Positions 59,101 through 61,714 of a stretch of 64,000 bases of DNA are shown piece by piece (positions within the stretch are counted from its first letter, which is position 1; every line of letters starts with the position of its first letter). Location: positions 416,604,687-416,668,686 of the forward strand of contig NC_069658.1 of NCBI RefSeq assembly GCF_027244095.1, written 5' to 3'. The position numbers and the translations under genes were made by a program. The stretch is from Hemicordylus capensis. Its lineage: Eukaryota; Chordata; Lepidosauria; Squamata; Cordylidae. The notes beneath the pieces are model-generated. The model made no database searches. It was not told where the DNA came from and saw nothing but the letters and a program-made list of their open reading frames with translations.

Positions 59101-61714
59101 CTTATTGCCATGCAGGTATGACACCATACACAAGAGGAGAGGAGAGCTGTTCTTGTGGTAGCAAGCATGACTTGTCCCCTTAGCTAAGCAGGGTCTGCCC
59201 TGGTTGCATATGAATGGGAGACTTGACGTCTGAGCACTGTAAGATATTCCCATCAGGGGATGAGCCATTCTGGGAAGAGCAGAAGGTTCCAAGTTCTCTC
59301 CCTGGCATCTCCAAGATAGGGCTGGGAGAGATTCCTGCCTGCAGCCTTGGAGAAGCCGCTGCCAATCTGTGTAGACAATACTGAGCTAAATTGTTCAAGG
59401 GTCTGACTCGGTATGTGGCAGCTTCCTATGTTCCTATGTCCTCTCTTCTTCCTTTGCTAATGCAACTGTCTGTGCCTGTGTCACAACTGACAGAATGGCT
59501 GTGTTTTGGCTGGTAGTAATGGTAGTGCCAGACATGCAGCTGAATCAAGCCTGAATCACTTTGGCATTTTTAAAGTTTAGAGATTGTTGCTGATACTTAG
59601 AACATTAAGTCATCCAGCCAACGTCAAGCACTCTGAAATCTAGTTAATTTCAATACAAGACATTTAAACACTCCTTGAATCAAAAGGACTCTAAAGTGAT
59701 TAACTTTTGCTGGATCATGCCCTAGTTTTTTTTTTTAAATAAACCAAGTTTTTAAAAAATATCCAGGGGTGTGTGTGTGTGCATGAATATATATGCATAA
59801 TTAGCTGCCACACGCAACACTCGAAAGTTATAGGAGATGTCTTATGAAAGTCAAAACATGCTATGAAACTGTGTACAGCTTTACAATCTGGAATACCTAC
59901 AACATTCTACAACTATACAGACTGTCCTTTCAGATTCTCCCCCTTCTACACTGTGAGGTAGCATATCATATATATCCAGAGCTACCACTGACAGATAAAA
60001 TTTAGATTCTAAAAATAAGATTTTACCTTATTGGACTCTTTGATTCAAAGGGCTCCGTAATCACCTCAACCTTGTACAAGTCACTTTTATTCAAGGATTT
60101 GTTGTTTGTTTTGGGAGTAGAAGTCTGAAGAGGGATAGCAGCTGGTGAGTTTTGAGCAACAACCTCTGAAATCTTTGTTTTTTCTGGAGTAATGTTTAAA
60201 GAAGTTTGACTTTTCTTCTGCCGTGGACTTCTTCTCAATACGTTCTTATTCCGGGACAATTTGCTTTGTGTCTCACATGAGGCTATTCCCTTAATTTGAT
60301 TATCTGCATCACTTTTCTGGTTTTCATTAGAAGTTAAACCTTTCCCCTTTGTTTCTAAGATCATTTTTTTCCTGCTGAGCCTGTTATTTCTTACTCTGGT
60401 AATATCACTCTTGTCAGCATCACAACTGGAATCGCTACCAACATAGTCCTTTGGTACTTCCTTTTCTCGTAGTACATTAGACACACCCTCACATTCTTCT
60501 ATTTCCTCTGGGTGTTTTAAAGATTTTTCACCTACCCCCTTCTGTTTACCAATTCCTTTTTTAGCTCCAGTTTTCACCGTATCAGATTCTGGTTGTCTAA
60601 ACGCTTTCATAAACTGGTGCCTTTCTTCTGCAGTGCATTTTGATTTCACAGTCTCTGAGCCTGTGGTATCTAACACAGCCAACTCTAACTCTTCCTCTGG
60701 AATCACCACATTAGATTTTCGTTTTTGCGTCATCTGCTCAGCATACTCCACCTCTGAGGAAGACTCACTGCTTCGTCTTTTAGCTTCTTTGGGTTTTTGC
60801 TTTAAAAAGATAGAGGCTATTTTCCTACAAGCGGGAGATTTTGGAGGTATAGAATGGATTTGTGCAAGGACAGTGACTACCTTGAGTGGCAGTTGCTGCG
60901 CTGCTAGGCAACTGGCAGCTTCGTCTGATGTTATGGAGCTCTCTGGTGCTTGAGCTTTTGGAATCTGATCAGCTTCATTTTCTCCTTGACTTTTTAGAAA
61001 GTCTTCAAATGACACAGTTACTGTGCAGTCATTTAATGGTGGTGTCTTATTTGCATTAATCTCAGAATCCAGACTATTTACTATGCTTTTATTTTGAGGT
61101 TCATTAGTAGATGCAACTTGTTTATCATCAAGTTCTTTACATCGTTCCTTCAGCTGTGTTTCAGAGGTAACTTTTTCAGACAAGTCTGTCTCATCTTTAT
61201 GTTTTCTTTTCTTTGATCTTTTAAGGTTAGTTTTTATTATATTTCTTTCTATCCTCATTTCCCCTTCATTTTTAAAGGTAATAGTGTCGAGAGGGTTTTT
61301 ACTGCTATCGTTTTCGTCTTCCATATTTAGGGGAGCAAGCAATGCAGGAACATTGTGACCAATGGAACTAGTTTTTGAATCCTCTTCCTTTGGATTAAGT
61401 CTCTCTGTGTGGTCATCACTATCAACTTCTATCACGAGGTCAGGCTCAACTGTTTTCATATCCTTTAATTTATTATTTAAATTACATCTCTTTCCTCTCC
61501 TGTTAAGCCTTGACAAAGATGATTTACTTGTACTTTCCTTCTCTGTCACAGGTGAAGTGACCTTCTCATTTGCAGGGGGAGATTTTTTAAAATAATCCAT
61601 TATATTGTTGGATTTTGGTGGTGACAACATTCTATCAACATTCTTTACTAATGGTGAAAAATAGTTTGTAATTGCTTTAATTGAAGGATCGTCCTCTTTC
61701 CGTTTCTTAGCTGG
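11055..61714 (-). CDS. ATAD5: ATAD5 (ELG1 homologue), exons 2 to last; gene span
   Basis: Twenty-two coding exons on the - strand encode 1740 residues of the AAA+ protein ATAD5, against about 1840 in human including the missing first exon. ATAD5 binds the small RFC subunits RFC2-5 to form the clamp unloader that strips PCNA, including ubiquitinated PCNA, from nuclear DNA after replication; it also brings USP1-UAF1 to PCNA. Visible parts in order: a disordered, lysine-rich N-terminal half (exons 2-10), the RFC-box-like MLWTEKYQPQNSSELIG (exon 11), Walker A GPPGIGKT (exon 13), VNASCQRSGRQILSQLKEAT (exon 14), Walker B LILFEE-VDIIFDED across exons 16-17, and a conserved C-terminal part. Every junction is GT-AG and phases match throughout, so the gene appears functional. 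Exon 1 lies beyond the window. Confidence 0.97.
11302..11469 (-). CDS. ATAD5: ATAD5 exon 22
   Basis: Acceptor CCCCAG and donor GTAAGC; enters in phase 2 and leaves in phase 2. It encodes SIHHKAQKRLETIKTVF, then QASIVEYLPTLRNICKLE, ending in a basic KEQGKTKR run. QAS-EYLPTLRNICK is a strongly conserved C-terminal block of ATAD5. Confidence 0.94.
12297..12480 (+). repeat. tRNA-headed SINE
   Basis: The head reads gccatagctccatggcagag then cccaggttcaatc, a decayed tRNA gene with A and B box equivalents. The tail contains cagtgtagacaatactga. The same tail follows a 5S-rRNA head at 59170-59440. It resembles a common lizard SINE class as I recall it. Confidence 0.8.
14123..14689. mobile_element. 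Non-autonomous hAT-type foldback element
   Basis: The ends ctggggatgttc and gggcacatccctag are inverted, like TAGGGATGTGC ends elsewhere in this window. AAACAACT flanks both sides (14117-14124 and 14690-14697), an 8-bp target duplication as in hAT transposons; the left copy overlaps the first two bases of the decayed end. Inside, an arm around 14266-14335 (cagcagctgtacagctgtcc) pairs with one at about 14455-14545. No transposase is present. Confidence 0.72.
14799..15613 (-). CDS. ATAD5: ATAD5 exon 21 (long 3' coding exon)
   Basis: The 815-nt exon starts after TTGCAG, in phase 0, with HEITTEEEWSKL and ends at AATTCCAG before GTAAGG. It includes the conserved LLTEFQMRNIDFIYNNLEFI, the acidic LLDDSDLFESEL, QCLNSLTEFVENMSFLD and the serine-rich DEFSMEHHDWWSSQSSSELK. 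These follow the human protein in order. This region lies downstream of the AAA+ core; its exact role is poorly known. Confidence 0.96.
16032..16235. mobile_element. Short foldback element (MITE-like)
   Basis: The outer arm catgtggtgaatgcttctg is inverted at the right end (agcattccccatatg). An inner pair (ccaaaaacatgtctctgagg and its near reverse complement cctcaggaacatatttttgg) closes the hairpin. About 204 bp, with no coding part. Flanking bases do not give a clear target duplication, so the class is unknown. Confidence 0.65.
16314..16501 (-). CDS. ATAD5: ATAD5 exon 20
   Basis: Acceptor TTTAG, donor GTATGT; enters in phase 1, leaves in phase 0. The N-terminal half is variable and holds ITCTE, which resembles the LxCxE pocket-binding type motif that I recall in the same part of human ATAD5. 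The C-terminal half, PKCDSGCFENLLGLKNILLP then SEDLFSFLK, is strongly conserved. Confidence 0.94.
17634..17814 (-). CDS. ATAD5: ATAD5 exon 19
   Basis: Acceptor CTTTAG, donor GTGAGT; phase 0 in, phase 1 out. It encodes INIASYLQVLCLAENLRTD, then NNCDIRQSILHLQFWVRSGG. The DIR-SIL-LQFW block is the AAA+ lid region, where sensor 2 residues sit in RFC-type ATPases. Confidence 0.95.
17968..18351. mobile_element. Non-autonomous hAT-type element with CAGGGGCGTA ends
   Basis: The left end CAGGGGCGTAACTA is the near reverse complement of the right end tTGCTACGCCCCTG. The 8 bp on either side (cccaaatg and cccacacg) match at 6 of 8 positions, in keeping with a decayed hAT target duplication. It is 384 bp long and lacks a transposase. 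Confidence 0.75.
18500..18985 (+). repeat. LINE-end repeat family A, split by a family B insertion
   Basis: Family A reads cccctgctaacttggcaaag, then gattgtgagccctttgggga, and normally runs on to ggatccatcttatttattta and gccctgagccattttt with an AT-rich end. Here the run is broken after ggggac at about 18672 by a family B repeat (18672-18897) and resumes at about 18893. Family A recurs at least seven more times in this window. It looks like the 3' end of a CR1/L2-type LINE or a SINE using it; the class is not certain. Confidence 0.7.
18672..18897 (+). repeat. Dispersed repeat, family B, inserted in family A
   Basis: It starts ataagaacataagaacagcc, runs through ctggatcaggcccaaggccc and ends near tagtagccattgatag. 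A second copy lies inverted at 9290-9445. Probably a LINE-derived piece. Confidence 0.7.
19010..19270 (+). mobile_element. Orphan DIRS gag-like fragment
   Basis: The + strand carries TDAPIVQLISGSL-type coding, close to DAPVAQLVSGALL in the gag-like region of DIRS copy 1. Nearby lies a block like the following basic helix of that region. No other part of an element is seen around it. An old, broken fossil. Confidence 0.55.
19548..19954. mobile_element. Non-autonomous hAT-type foldback with perfect 8-bp target duplication
   Basis: The ends TAGGGATGTGC and GCACATCCCTA are perfect inverted repeats. GCATAGAT flanks both sides exactly (19540-19547 and 19955-19962). Inner arms also pair: acaattcctttaaaaacatgg with caattttaaaggaattgtg, and cagccccttcaacgtgaagg with cttcctgttaaaggggctg. 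407 bp long, without transposase. The perfect flanks suggest a fairly recent insertion. Confidence 0.88.
20292..20356 (-). CDS. ATAD5: ATAD5 exon 18
   Basis: Acceptor AACAG, donor GTAAGA; phase 1 in, phase 0 out. It encodes D-PSFSLIFDGCFEEITFNVPPL, which matches the human block after the TTSD sensor region of the ATPase. Confidence 0.94.
20357..21055 (-). other. ATAD5 intron 17
   Basis: Non-coding, AT-rich sequence. I see no repeat that I can name. Confidence 0.5.
21056..21149 (-). CDS. ATAD5: ATAD5 exon 17 (Walker B continuation, sensor 1 region)
   Basis: Acceptor TCACAG, donor GTGAGC; phase 0 in, phase 1 out. It encodes VDIIFDEDVGFLNAIKTF then TTTKRPVILTTN. Together with the end of exon 16 this forms the Walker B acidic cluster; the PVILTTN end is the sensor 1 type strand of RFC-like ATPases. 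Confidence 0.96.
21150..23422 (-). other. ATAD5 intron 16
   Basis: Mostly unremarkable non-coding sequence. It contains a possible LTR-like segment at 22385-22780 (separate entry). A short run near 23080-23190 (gctgtaagccgctctgagtc) resembles a LINE 3' end. Confidence 0.5.
22385..22780 (+). mobile_element. Possible solo-LTR-like segment
   Basis: The segment begins TGTAACA and ends TGTTACA, which are inverted as at LTR ends. An AATAAA at about 22651-22660 lies in the last third, where an LTR poly(A) signal would be expected. No internal region or target duplication is visible, so this is a weak call on an old fossil. Confidence 0.3.
23423..23538 (-). CDS. ATAD5: ATAD5 exon 16 (start of Walker B)
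   Basis: Acceptor TGCAG, donor GTAAGT; phase 1 in, phase 0 out. A charged linker (ENNKDKLSEENIQKKSARSG) ends in KCATSLILFEE, the hydrophobic strand and first acidic pair of the Walker B motif. Confidence 0.95.
23840..23975 (-). repeat. LINE-end repeat fragment (family A-like)
   Basis: The run tatatgcacctttccaacaa, then ttcacaaagcagtttaca and cccaagaggctcaaaatc parallels the inverted family A repeat seen elsewhere (ccgccttcaaagggctcaca). A diverged copy. Confidence 0.5.
24321..24480 (+). repeat. Left inverted terminal repeat of DIRS copy 2
   Basis: The run ggtagtgatccactgacagc to gtgggttctgcgcctgc and tagattctttagctcct is inverted at 29380-29497. The first bases (acaggttgcttacctgtaac) recur at the edges of DIRS copy 3 and at 26255-26280. 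Confidence 0.78.
24612..24720. repeat. Internal complementary region of DIRS copy 2
   Basis: It contains gactgtcagcggatcactac, inverted relative to the terminal repeat. Then come a junction (gggtaaacaacctgtttatc) and gcgatccagtgacagtcaca, which repeats the other end. This is the fused-end arrangement of DIRS elements. Confidence 0.75.
25566..26330 (+). mobile_element. Inverted DIRS segment inside copy 2 (recombinase end)
   Basis: On the + strand this encodes recombinase-type sequence (SDFHLNQDIILSTFF near its start and KAHSTRAYASLATHLSG later), followed by an end repeat containing aacttatgatctggtagaga. The flanking parts of copy 2 are on the - strand. It therefore comes from a related copy inserted or recombined in opposite sense. 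A short SINE-like piece may interrupt it near 25730-25840. Broken. Confidence 0.7.
26640..28655 (-). mobile_element. gag-like region of DIRS copy 2
   Basis: The - strand encodes a gag-like product with an acidic serine-rich stretch (VFSDDYYSVSSESEST) and a block with LETLYRVQEA that closely resembles LETLYRIQDE in DIRS copy 3. It is broken in several places. Confidence 0.7.
28830..29050 (-). repeat. Family A LINE-end repeat with ATCT microsatellite
   Basis: A (ATCT)n and (ATTT)n run at 28828-28870 is followed by cgatttctataccgccttc, gggctcacaatctaaaaag and gccagttactctccccctgc, ending near ttagcagggg. Inserted in the gag-side region of DIRS copy 2. Confidence 0.75.
29370..29500 (-). repeat. 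Right inverted terminal repeat of DIRS copy 2
   Basis: Reverse complement of 24340-24475: aggagctaaagaatctatcc, cgcaggcgcagaacccact and gttagtggatcactatcc. Confidence 0.78.
29501..30738 (-). other. ATAD5 intron 15, part next to exon 15
   Basis: Non-coding. A piece at about 29890-30065 with tagtgcaatgttgcag-type wording may be an old DNA element, but no ends are clear. Nothing else is recognisable. Confidence 0.45.
30739..30900 (-). CDS. ATAD5: ATAD5 exon 15 (SPRK/SPKK linker)
   Basis: Acceptor TTTCAG, donor GTATGT; phase 1 in, phase 1 out. It encodes a basic linker with repeated S-P-[RK]-K units (HSPRK, WSPKK, VSPRK), then LAPKTLASYFKISSKPKKK. TLA-YFK is conserved in human. The SP-K units are possible CDK sites or DNA-contact motifs; that is inference. 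Confidence 0.94.
31345..31545 (+). repeat. Family A LINE-end repeat
   Basis: It reads cccctgctaactgggcaaag, then ggctgttgctggtgtctacc and taagccctttggggaca, ending in (CATT)n. It borders the CpG-rich block on its left side in + sense. Confidence 0.75.
31545..31571. repeat. (CT)n microsatellite
   Basis: A nearly uninterrupted CT dinucleotide run follows the (CATT)n end of the family A repeat. Confidence 0.9.
31572..32040. other. Intronic CpG-rich block
   Basis: The GC content is clearly far above the surrounding intron, with many CpG dinucleotides and repeated gattggctg/ccaat-like words near 31610-31650. It lies between exons 14 and 15 of ATAD5, bracketed by family A repeats in opposite senses (31345 and 32345). 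The long open frames on both strands are compositional. It may be the 5' or internal part of an unrecognised element, or an orphan CpG island. Confidence 0.6.
32041..32310. repeat. Polypurine G/A-rich tract
   Basis: About 270 bases are nearly all purine on the + strand. Irregular repeats such as gtggggggagggggagggca occur at least twice (32071-32090 and 32102-32121). Many G-runs of three or more make G-quadruplex or triplex formation plausible. Confidence 0.85.
32345..32645 (-). repeat. Family A LINE-end repeat
   Basis: The run gatttctataccgcccttcc, ccccaaagggctcacaatct and tagggccagttactcaccct ends near ttagcaggggtaag. It is inverted relative to the copy at 31345, with the CpG-rich and polypurine block between them. 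Confidence 0.75.
33126..33409 (+). mobile_element. Possible LTR-like segment
   Basis: A TATA-like tgtatatatac lies at about 33256, an AATAAAGC at about 33330, and candidate TGTGATTA and CCAACA ends frame about 284 bp. The order of TATA box, then poly(A) signal, then a T/G-rich stretch is what an LTR would show. No coding region follows and no target duplication is clear. A weak fossil call. Confidence 0.35.
33680..34850 (+). repeat. Tandem array of roughly 150-bp units
   Basis: The words caccatcttggatcgggg, caaatttggttcaaat and cacaagttagcccacttg recur in order. The catcttgga word starts at 33761, 33911, 34449, 34599 and 34746, giving spacings of about 150. A longer variant (ttcaactggactaaat) appears at about 33690 and 34378, hinting at a higher-order unit of about 685 bp including the inserted SINE. 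It lies in ATAD5 intron 14, close to exon 14. Confidence 0.85.
34080..34222 (-). repeat. Partial Sauria-type SINE inside the tandem array
   Basis: An (ATT)n end is followed by catttatatcccgcttttcc, aacaaccctgtgaagtaggt and gagagagaagtgactggcct. It is the 3' half of the SINE seen whole at 9722-9961; the tRNA head is missing. Confidence 0.85.
34934..35084 (-). CDS. ATAD5: ATAD5 exon 14
   Basis: Acceptor CTACAG, donor GTAAGT; phase 0 in, phase 1 out. It encodes IFEVNASCQRSGRQILSQLK, EATQSHQVDKQGV and KPCFFNS. The VNAS-QRSG block directly after the Walker A helix is a hallmark of ATAD5/ELG1. Confidence 0.97.
35177..35322 (-). CDS. ATAD5: ATAD5 exon 13 (Walker A)
   Basis: Acceptor GCTAG, donor GTGTGT; phase 1 in, phase 0 out. 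An acidic lead (DDKSDSEEETLLCNT) is followed by MLLIGPPGIGKTAAVYACAQ and ELGFK. GPPGIGKT is a complete Walker A P-loop, so nucleotide binding should be intact. Confidence 0.97.
35569..35636 (-). CDS. ATAD5: ATAD5 exon 12
   Basis: Acceptor CTTAG, donor GTACTT; phase 2 in, phase 1 out. It encodes WLSEWRKRAVWEENRTQKEE; human has WLKDWKRRAELEE at this point. Edge positions may be off by one because of line spacing in the source. Confidence 0.93.
36122..36221 (-). CDS. ATAD5: ATAD5 exon 11 (RFC-box start)
   Basis: Acceptor TTCCAG, donor GTTAGT; phase 1 in, phase 2 out. It encodes ADFSNEDMLWTEKYQPQNSS then ELIGNTAAIKKLHR. W-EKY-P is the conserved start of the AAA+ module in clamp-loader large subunits. 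Confidence 0.96.
36741..37010 (-). CDS. ATAD5: ATAD5 exon 10 (lysine-rich linker)
   Basis: Acceptor TGTAG, donor GTAAAT; phase 1 in, phase 1 out. It encodes a basic low-complexity stretch (GKETKRKRKTEAHKSKRMKK) followed by an acidic one (EEPQIIEDSEFESEINY). KRKRK is a likely nuclear localisation signal. Confidence 0.93.
37330..37515 (+). repeat. Diverged family A-like LINE end
   Basis: The run gttgctggtgtctatcttat, gattgtgagtcctttgggtc and ttgagaacttttgttgaaaa resembles the family A 3' end in + sense. Paired with an inverted relative at 37545-37830. Confidence 0.5.
37545..37830 (-). repeat. Diverged family A-like LINE end, inverted
   Basis: The run atactacctttcaacaaaaa, taccagcaacagccac and ttgcccagttagcagggc follows the family A order in inverted sense. 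Confidence 0.6.
37883..38027 (-). CDS. ATAD5: ATAD5 exon 9
   Basis: Acceptor TGCAG, donor GTTAGC; phase 0 in, phase 1 out. It encodes PSGWRPLFSETLKSCLLEEI, then FPVKQCFEVLLKKQI. The EEIR and LLKKQIT blocks match human ATAD5. Confidence 0.94.
38250..38410 (-). CDS. ATAD5: ATAD5 exon 8
   Basis: Acceptor TCTAG, donor GTTAGT; phase 1 in, phase 0 out. It encodes FSMWTLMPPSCPLLTNLREV then LTFSLGEFSVLN. The PPSCPLLT motif is shared with human. Confidence 0.94.
38411..39470 (-). other. ATAD5 intron 7
   Basis: Non-coding. It has a (GAG)n run at about 38938-38962 and otherwise nothing I recognise. The ORF at 38482-38736 has no support. Confidence 0.5.
39471..39652 (-). CDS. ATAD5: ATAD5 exon 7
   Basis: Acceptor ATAAG, donor GTAAGT; phase 2 in, phase 1 out. 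It encodes EDESENSQDEEQFKAKREFL, then MSGLPESLKRQIAKKAASLE and SVVHVQQKDE. FLMSGLP-LKRQIAKKAA and VVHVQQKD are near-identical to human. Confidence 0.96.
39786..39920. repeat. Compact hairpin element, about 135 bp
   Basis: The left arm (taagattagtgaagatggac and on through tctttcagagaagcgtgtcc) is the near reverse complement of the right arm (ggacaagcaagcttctctg through gtccatctttactgatctta). The loop is only a few bases. The ends are TA/TAAGAT-like. No coding part. It could be a MITE or an RNA hairpin source. Confidence 0.8.
40290..41225 (+). mobile_element. hAT-type DNA transposon relic with a BED zinc finger
   Basis: An AT-rich foldback (40290-40560, with an inner hairpin at 40398-40503) is followed by a + strand relic beginning MAAGRKRDPI at 40925. 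Further on comes HVECKQCNKEMQDLTARVKQ, the C-x2-C half of a BED finger typical of the N-terminus of hAT transposases. There is an in-frame TGA after DPI where related proteins have tryptophan, and a frame change before the CKQC part. The catalytic part of the transposase is absent. The right edge near gtgatttaaatcattaaaat is approximate. Confidence 0.65.
41226..42019 (-). other. ATAD5 intron 6, part
   Basis: Non-coding sequence with nothing I can name. Confidence 0.45.
42020..42101 (-). CDS. ATAD5: ATAD5 exon 6
   Basis: Acceptor TTAAG, donor GTCAGT; phase 1 in, phase 2 out. It encodes KEKPSSLIKKRVQKPADEAV then TIVVES. This region is variable; the call rests on phase and position between two firm exons. 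Confidence 0.85.
42926..43067 (-). CDS. ATAD5: ATAD5 exon 5
   Basis: Acceptor TTCAG, donor GTATCT; phase 0 in, phase 1 out. It encodes DSVIILDSCPSNVTTVSESV, then LPSLNDVLGKR. DSVIIIDSSP and LNDVLGK are conserved in human. DSVIILDS resembles a SUMO-interacting motif; that is inference. Confidence 0.95.
43290..43410 (-). repeat. LINE-end repeat fragment inside the LINE 3' region
   Basis: The run tttatataccgctttccaac, cccaaagcggtttacatag and tcctcaaagggctc parallels the family A end in inverted sense. Confidence 0.55.
44010..44250 (-). repeat. Family A LINE-end repeat
   Basis: The run gatccctgtccccaaagggc, acaatctaaaaagaaacata and gggccagttactctccccct ends near ttagcaggggtag. Inserted in the LINE 3' part; the LINE continues on both sides. 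Confidence 0.75.
47745..47980 (-). repeat. tRNA-derived SINE inserted in the LINE
   Basis: It reads aaaggtaaagtgtgctgtca, then ctgtggttgtctttggtaga, then gggattcgaaacggcaacc at the right end. That right end is a reversed B box (GGTTCGAATCC type), so the tRNA head is on the right and the element is on the - strand. A second, different SINE class from the Sauria type. Confidence 0.75.
48461..48472 (-). promoter_or_regulatory. YY1-like site at the LINE 5' end
   Basis: On the - strand the sequence reads CAAGATGGCGGC, matching the YY1 consensus, within the first 25 bases or so of the LINE. Mammalian L1 has a YY1 site at the same relative place, where it sets the start of transcription. Confidence 0.6.
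48583..48760 (+). repeat. Left inverted terminal repeat of DIRS copy 3
   Basis: The run catcagtcatgagaaatg, ccttccagatggattaatta and gtttggtgccattttga is inverted at 55780-55940 (catctggaaggtcc, catttctcatgatg). Confidence 0.78.
48855..48960. repeat. Internal complementary region of DIRS copy 3
   Basis: The run gtgggtctcatgactgacaa, then the junction gcaggtaatcaacctgttta, then gatctgttatcatgagaaat combines both outer ends, as in copies 1 and 2. Confidence 0.72.
49265..50300 (-). mobile_element. Tyrosine recombinase region of DIRS copy 3
   Basis: TDFHLNQNIVLSSFF and KALHSLDVKRCLLYYF are close to the recombinase pieces of copies 1 and 2 (DFHLNQDIILSTFF; HSLDVRRALRIYL). Broken. Confidence 0.7.
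50340..50830 (-). repeat. L2/CR1-type LINE 3' end inserted in DIRS copy 3
   Basis: The - strand encodes RRAFSVAAPGLGNALPAEI then LLTFKRALKTHLFGLAF, the usual C-terminus of L2/CR1-type polymerases. An AT-rich 3' region follows, with gatttttatactgcccttc and a (TATC)n and (CAAA)n end at 50338-50390. DIRS sequence flanks both sides. Confidence 0.8.
51590..52298 (-). mobile_element. Reverse transcriptase region of DIRS copy 3
   Basis: FLVPKRDGGIRVIMEFQSLN, LATLDLKDAYFHI and FQYGVLPFGLSTAPRVFTK are DIRS-type polymerase motifs. It is one of the best-kept parts of this fossil. Confidence 0.85.
52600..55635 (-). mobile_element. gag-like region of DIRS copy 3
   Basis: Includes SIRIANYVACMACFNYCFRD and LETLYRIQDEDNSYLLKHP, similar to the gag-like part of copy 2, and a Cys motif region near 55440-55520. 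A hAT-type element splits it. Broken. Confidence 0.7.
52842..53483. mobile_element. Non-autonomous hAT-type foldback, GC-rich, with 8-bp target duplication
   Basis: It starts TAGGGATGTGCATGGTCCGG and ends in the reverse complement. CTCCAGTT flanks both sides exactly (52834-52841 and 53484-53491). The whole 642 bp folds back: ggtctccctttaaggg and agaacttacccctccc are mirrored at the right, and the centre near 53150-53340 repeats caaaatcttcgcataaaaag inverted. It is rich in CpG and carries no transposase. The open frames on both strands are by-products of composition. Confidence 0.9.
55780..55940 (-). repeat. Right inverted terminal repeat of DIRS copy 3
   Basis: Reverse complement of 48606-48760, ending near cacttccagatcctcaa. 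Confidence 0.75.
56085..57300 (+). mobile_element. L2-like LINE, 3' half, broken
   Basis: The + strand carries FDTMDHGILLNRLGDLVIG, then ILTPMLFNIYMKLLGEII and CYQYA-DTQIYFSM, where the usual YADDTQ appears as YAYDTQ. It ends in RSRLWNVLPIDICGL- and ALKTHFL-type sequence and an AT-rich tail with ataaataaatac. These are L2/CR1-clade polymerase motifs 3 to the C-terminus. Several stops and frameshifts break it, and one catalytic aspartate is replaced. It lies in ATAD5 intron 4, antisense to the gene. Confidence 0.8.
57556..57726 (-). CDS. ATAD5: ATAD5 exon 4
   Basis: Acceptor CCTAG, donor GTAAGT; phase 0 in and out. It encodes VNSTSSNVSKAKKLVEKAKA, then LRRSSRQQALAERKCLQNAE. SKAK-L-EKAKAL and LRRSSR are conserved in human. 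Confidence 0.95.
57727..58377 (-). other. ATAD5 intron 3
   Basis: Non-coding; no repeat recognised. The ORF at 57834-58169 is on the other strand and has no support. Confidence 0.5.
58378..58432 (-). CDS. ATAD5: ATAD5 exon 3
   Basis: Acceptor TGCAG, donor GTATCA; completes the arginine codon of exon 2 and leaves in phase 0. It encodes MKFTRISTSEGSTKDGIK; human has MKFTRIST at the same place. Confidence 0.93.
58433..60026 (-). other. ATAD5 intron 2
   Basis: Apart from the SINE at 59170-59440, no feature is recognised. A (TG)n-type run lies near 59766-59780. Confidence 0.5.
59170..59440 (+). repeat. 5S-rRNA-headed SINE
   Basis: The head gctaagcagggtctgccctg, then atgaatgggagactt, follows vertebrate 5S rRNA (GCTAAGCAGGGTCGGGCCTGG, GGATGGGAGACC). 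The body gcatctccaagatagggctg and tail tgtgtagacaatactgagc to cagcttcctatgttcctatg are shared with the tRNA-headed SINE at 12297. This fits the squamate 5S SINE class as I recall it. Confidence 0.85.
60027..61714 (-). CDS. ATAD5: ATAD5 exon 2 (large N-terminal exon)
   Basis: The 1688-nt exon starts in phase 0 after TTGTAG with PAKKRKEDDPSIKAITNYFS and ends at CCAATAAG before GTAAAA. It is disordered and rich in lysine and serine. Two YF motifs stand near the start (KAITNYFSPL and NIMDYFKKSP); human has similar ones, and they resemble weak PIP-type PCNA contacts (inference). Conserved blocks follow: CTVTVSFEDFLKSQ, VVTVLAQIHSIPPK, QKRKSNVVIPEEELELAVLD, then EERHQFMKAFRQPESD. In human the UAF1-binding region lies in this half of the protein. 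KKRK and RSKKRKHK are likely nuclear signals. The first exon, encoding the start Met and about 20 residues, is not in the window. Confidence 0.97.

Noticed and set aside
59047-59398. Two open frames on the - strand
   Set aside because: They overlap the 5S-headed SINE and its flank; no support as genes.
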